This document shows positions 62,614-64,000 of a stretch of 64,000 bases of DNA, one piece after another; within the stretch, counting starts at the first letter, position 1; each line of letters begins with the position of its first letter. Below the pieces are notes generated by a model. That model worked only from the letters and a program-made list of their open reading frames with translations. It made no database searches and had not been told where the DNA came from. The DNA comes from Mucilaginibacter frigoritolerans (lineage in GTDB: Bacteria > Bacteroidota > Bacteroidia > Sphingobacteriales > Sphingobacteriaceae): contig NZ_VLLI01000007.1 of the NCBI RefSeq assembly GCF_007830615.1, forward strand, positions 248,001-312,000. Reading direction: 5' to 3'. The position numbers and the translations under genes are program-made.

Positions 62614-62736
62614 AATTAATTTATTTAAAAGTTAAAATGTGTTATTTAAGTGTTATTACACAAATATTCAGATATTGCATTTATTGGCAAAACATTATTT
62701 TTAGATGAAAACAATCGAAAAAACCGATTTAGAAAA

Positions 62737-63603
62737 ATGGAACTAAGACAACTCAAATATTTTTTGAAAGCCAAAGAATTATTAAATTTTACCGAGGCTG
62801 CCAGGGCTTTGAATATCAGCCAAAGCACTTTATCACAGCAAATTAAGCAACTGGAAGATGAATTAAATGTGCCGTTGTTTAACCGTATTGGAAAAAGAAT
62901 TACACTCACTGAAGCGGGTGACTTGTTTAGTGGATATGCCTTGCAGAGCATAAATAAAGCTAATGAAGGGTTATTGCTGTTACAGGATTTGAAAAATTTG
63001 AATACCGGAAAAATAGTTATTGGTGTAATTTACTCCATGCGGATCCTGTTTGCCAAAACATTGATTGAGTTTGCAAATCAGCATCCAAATATTAAAATCC
63101 AGGTTGTATTTGGCACCACAAAAGATCTTCTCGAAAAACTTAACCTGCATCAATTCGACTTTATCTTAACATTCAATGAAAAAGCCAATAATGCTCAGTT
63201 GAAATATCAAACACTTTTAAAATCAAATATGGTATTGGTAACGTCTAAAAAATCACCGCTGGCCCAAAAAATCAATATCTCGCTTAATGAAGTAGCTGGG
63301 CTGCCATTGGCATTACCTTTCGGTGGTTACAGCACCATACATTTTATTGAGGAGTCATTCAGGCAAAAAAATCTGACCCCGAATATTTGTATGGAAATAA
63401 ATGATATACCTACGCTATTTGAACTTGTAAAAACAGGGCATTGGCATACCATATTGAGTGATACCAGTGTAAACGACGAGGCCGTAGTGGGTATTCCCAT
63501 TGTGGGGGAAAATATGAGGCGAACTATTATGATTATTTCACTCGGAGAAGCCTATGAAAAAAAAGCCGTAGCAGAATTCTATAAGATGCTGACTAATGTT
63601 TGA
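62737..63603 (+). CDS. LysR family transcriptional regulator
   Basis: A 288-residue LysR regulator. The N-terminal winged helix is complete (MELRQLKYFLKAKELLNFTEAARALN, SQSTLSQQIKQLEDEL, LFNRIGKRITLTEAG), and the effector domain follows (KIVIGVIYSMRILFAKTLIEF; LIFxL-like LPLALPFGGYSTIHFIEESF). The ATG at 62737 is the correct start; the extra 29 upstream residues of a longer reading are not LysR-like. It is divergent from the EthD gene and probably regulates it and itself. Confidence 0.92.
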   Translation: MELRQLKYFLKAKELLNFTEAARALNISQSTLSQQIKQLEDELNVPLFNRIGKRITLTEAGDLFSGYALQSINKANEGLLLLQDLKNLNTGKIVIGVIYSMRILFAKTLIEFANQHPNIKIQVVFGTTKDLLEKLNLHQFDFILTFNEKANNAQLKYQTLLKSNMVLVTSKKSPLAQKINISLNEVAGLPLALPFGGYSTIHFIEESFRQKNLTPNICMEINDIPTLFELVKTGHWHTILSDTSVNDEAVVGIPIVGENMRRTIMIISLGEAYEKKAVAEFYKMLTNV

Positions 63604-64000
63604 AGTTTTACCCCCTAAAAGTTCACCAACCGCTTCAAATCTGTCAAAAAGCGGTTCGAACATATTCCCCTTCGGGCTCGAACTACAATTAACCATTTGT
63701 AAGTCAAAAAGTTATAATTCAATCCTTACCGCGGAATTTTAAACGGACTACGGCAATATCTTTTTTTGTTTGTTATGCCGTTTTCACCATGGCCGAAAAT
63801 TTCCTGGCAGAGCGAAAATAAGGCAGGTGATATGCCGGCTCGTCTTATGGATTTTACTATGAAGCTTGTCAAAGACTAAACCGCATCTAATTTAAATTCC
63901 AGAATAACAAACATTCGTTTTTCAGCAACGGAAAATCGCTGTTCATACCAAAGTTTTTTAGAAATTATAACAAAAATATAGTATTGCTAAAATTTAAAAT
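63604..64000. other. Gene-free end region
   Basis: No reading frame of useful length or codon bias is visible in these 397 bases. They contain the hairpin ACCGCTT/AAGCGGT (63628-63655) and a fragment resembling the tRNA-Glu 3' end (63653-63678). Past about 63700 I see nothing recognisable; the sequence becomes AT-rich toward the end of the window. Confidence 0.5.
63653..63678 (+). repeat. Partial copy of the tRNA-Glu 3' end
   Basis: GGTTCGA (63653-63659), a five-base insertion, then TTCCCCTTCGGGCT (63665-63678). In the tRNA the same two pieces are contiguous at 61530-61550, with one mismatch in 21 bases. It may be a decayed attachment-site duplication. Confidence 0.4.

Noticed and set aside
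63604..64000. Small protein-coding genes at the right end
   Set aside because: No frame has usable length or codon pattern in either strand.

Overview
The window looks like a chromosomal segment of a Bacteroidota bacterium, most likely family Sphingobacteriaceae (Mucilaginibacter/Pedobacter-like). This is inferred from protein family content (DUF3857, DUF1800/DUF1501, DUF1080, DUF4920, DUF3078, TPM/LemA, a long-form IspG), from many Bacteroidota-type -7 boxes (TAnnTTTG) upstream of genes, from the lack of obvious Shine-Dalgarno sequences, and from dispersed palindromic intergenic repeats. No database search was run; the genus is a guess.

Layout. 1-18082: housekeeping and accessory metabolism. 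It opens with the 3' part of ispG, then pyruvate dehydrogenase (quinone), an orphan ABC ATPase, Tex, two DUF1080 proteins, a dipeptide epimerase, an unrecognised 329-residue protein, a rhomboid protease after an M14 peptidase, peptidase T, a TlpA-like thioredoxin and an acyl-CoA dehydrogenase. 18083-18784 is a gene-free AT-rich block with hairpins and a probable small RNA or attenuator. 18785-23016 holds two M13 metallopeptidases, the second broken by a one-base frameshift. 23068-31585 contains a nicotinamide riboside import/kinase pair, a deoxyhypusine-synthase-like enzyme, a BamA-like barrel, a LemA-TPM-TPM cluster, a NUDIX hydrolase and an NHL-repeat lipoprotein. 31710-38740 contains carB (without the allosteric domain), panD, greA with a leader carrying two terminators, a HIT protein, ruvC and aat. 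38751-48967 has three tandem DUF3857 proteins on the minus strand facing away from a DUF1800-DUF1800-DUF1501 cassette. 49112-54817 has ffh, an O-methyltransferase, two glucosaminidases, a carboxypeptidase-regulatory-like protein and DUF3078.

54824-61195 is the most interesting part: a tight six-gene minus-strand operon, DUF427 - flavin disulfide reductase - ABC ATPase - permease/binding-protein fusion - EgtB - EgtD. EgtD and EgtB make ergothioneine. The ABC pair resembles the OpuC/EgtUV family, so one operon appears to combine synthesis and uptake of the same thiol. The binding domain of the fusion protein reads as a circular permutation of the usual ProX/OpuAC fold: the lobe that normally comes second comes first.

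61480-64000 has a tRNA-Glu(TTC) with promoter and terminator, then GNAT, exported EthD-like and LysR genes. A gapped copy of the tRNA 3' end lies 2.1 kb downstream, so this may be a small tRNA-associated insertion.

A recurring regulatory feature is a TAnnTTTG box ending only 4-6 bases before the ATG (ABC ATPase, 329-residue protein, pnuC, panD, aat, O-methyltransferase), which predicts leaderless or nearly leaderless mRNAs.
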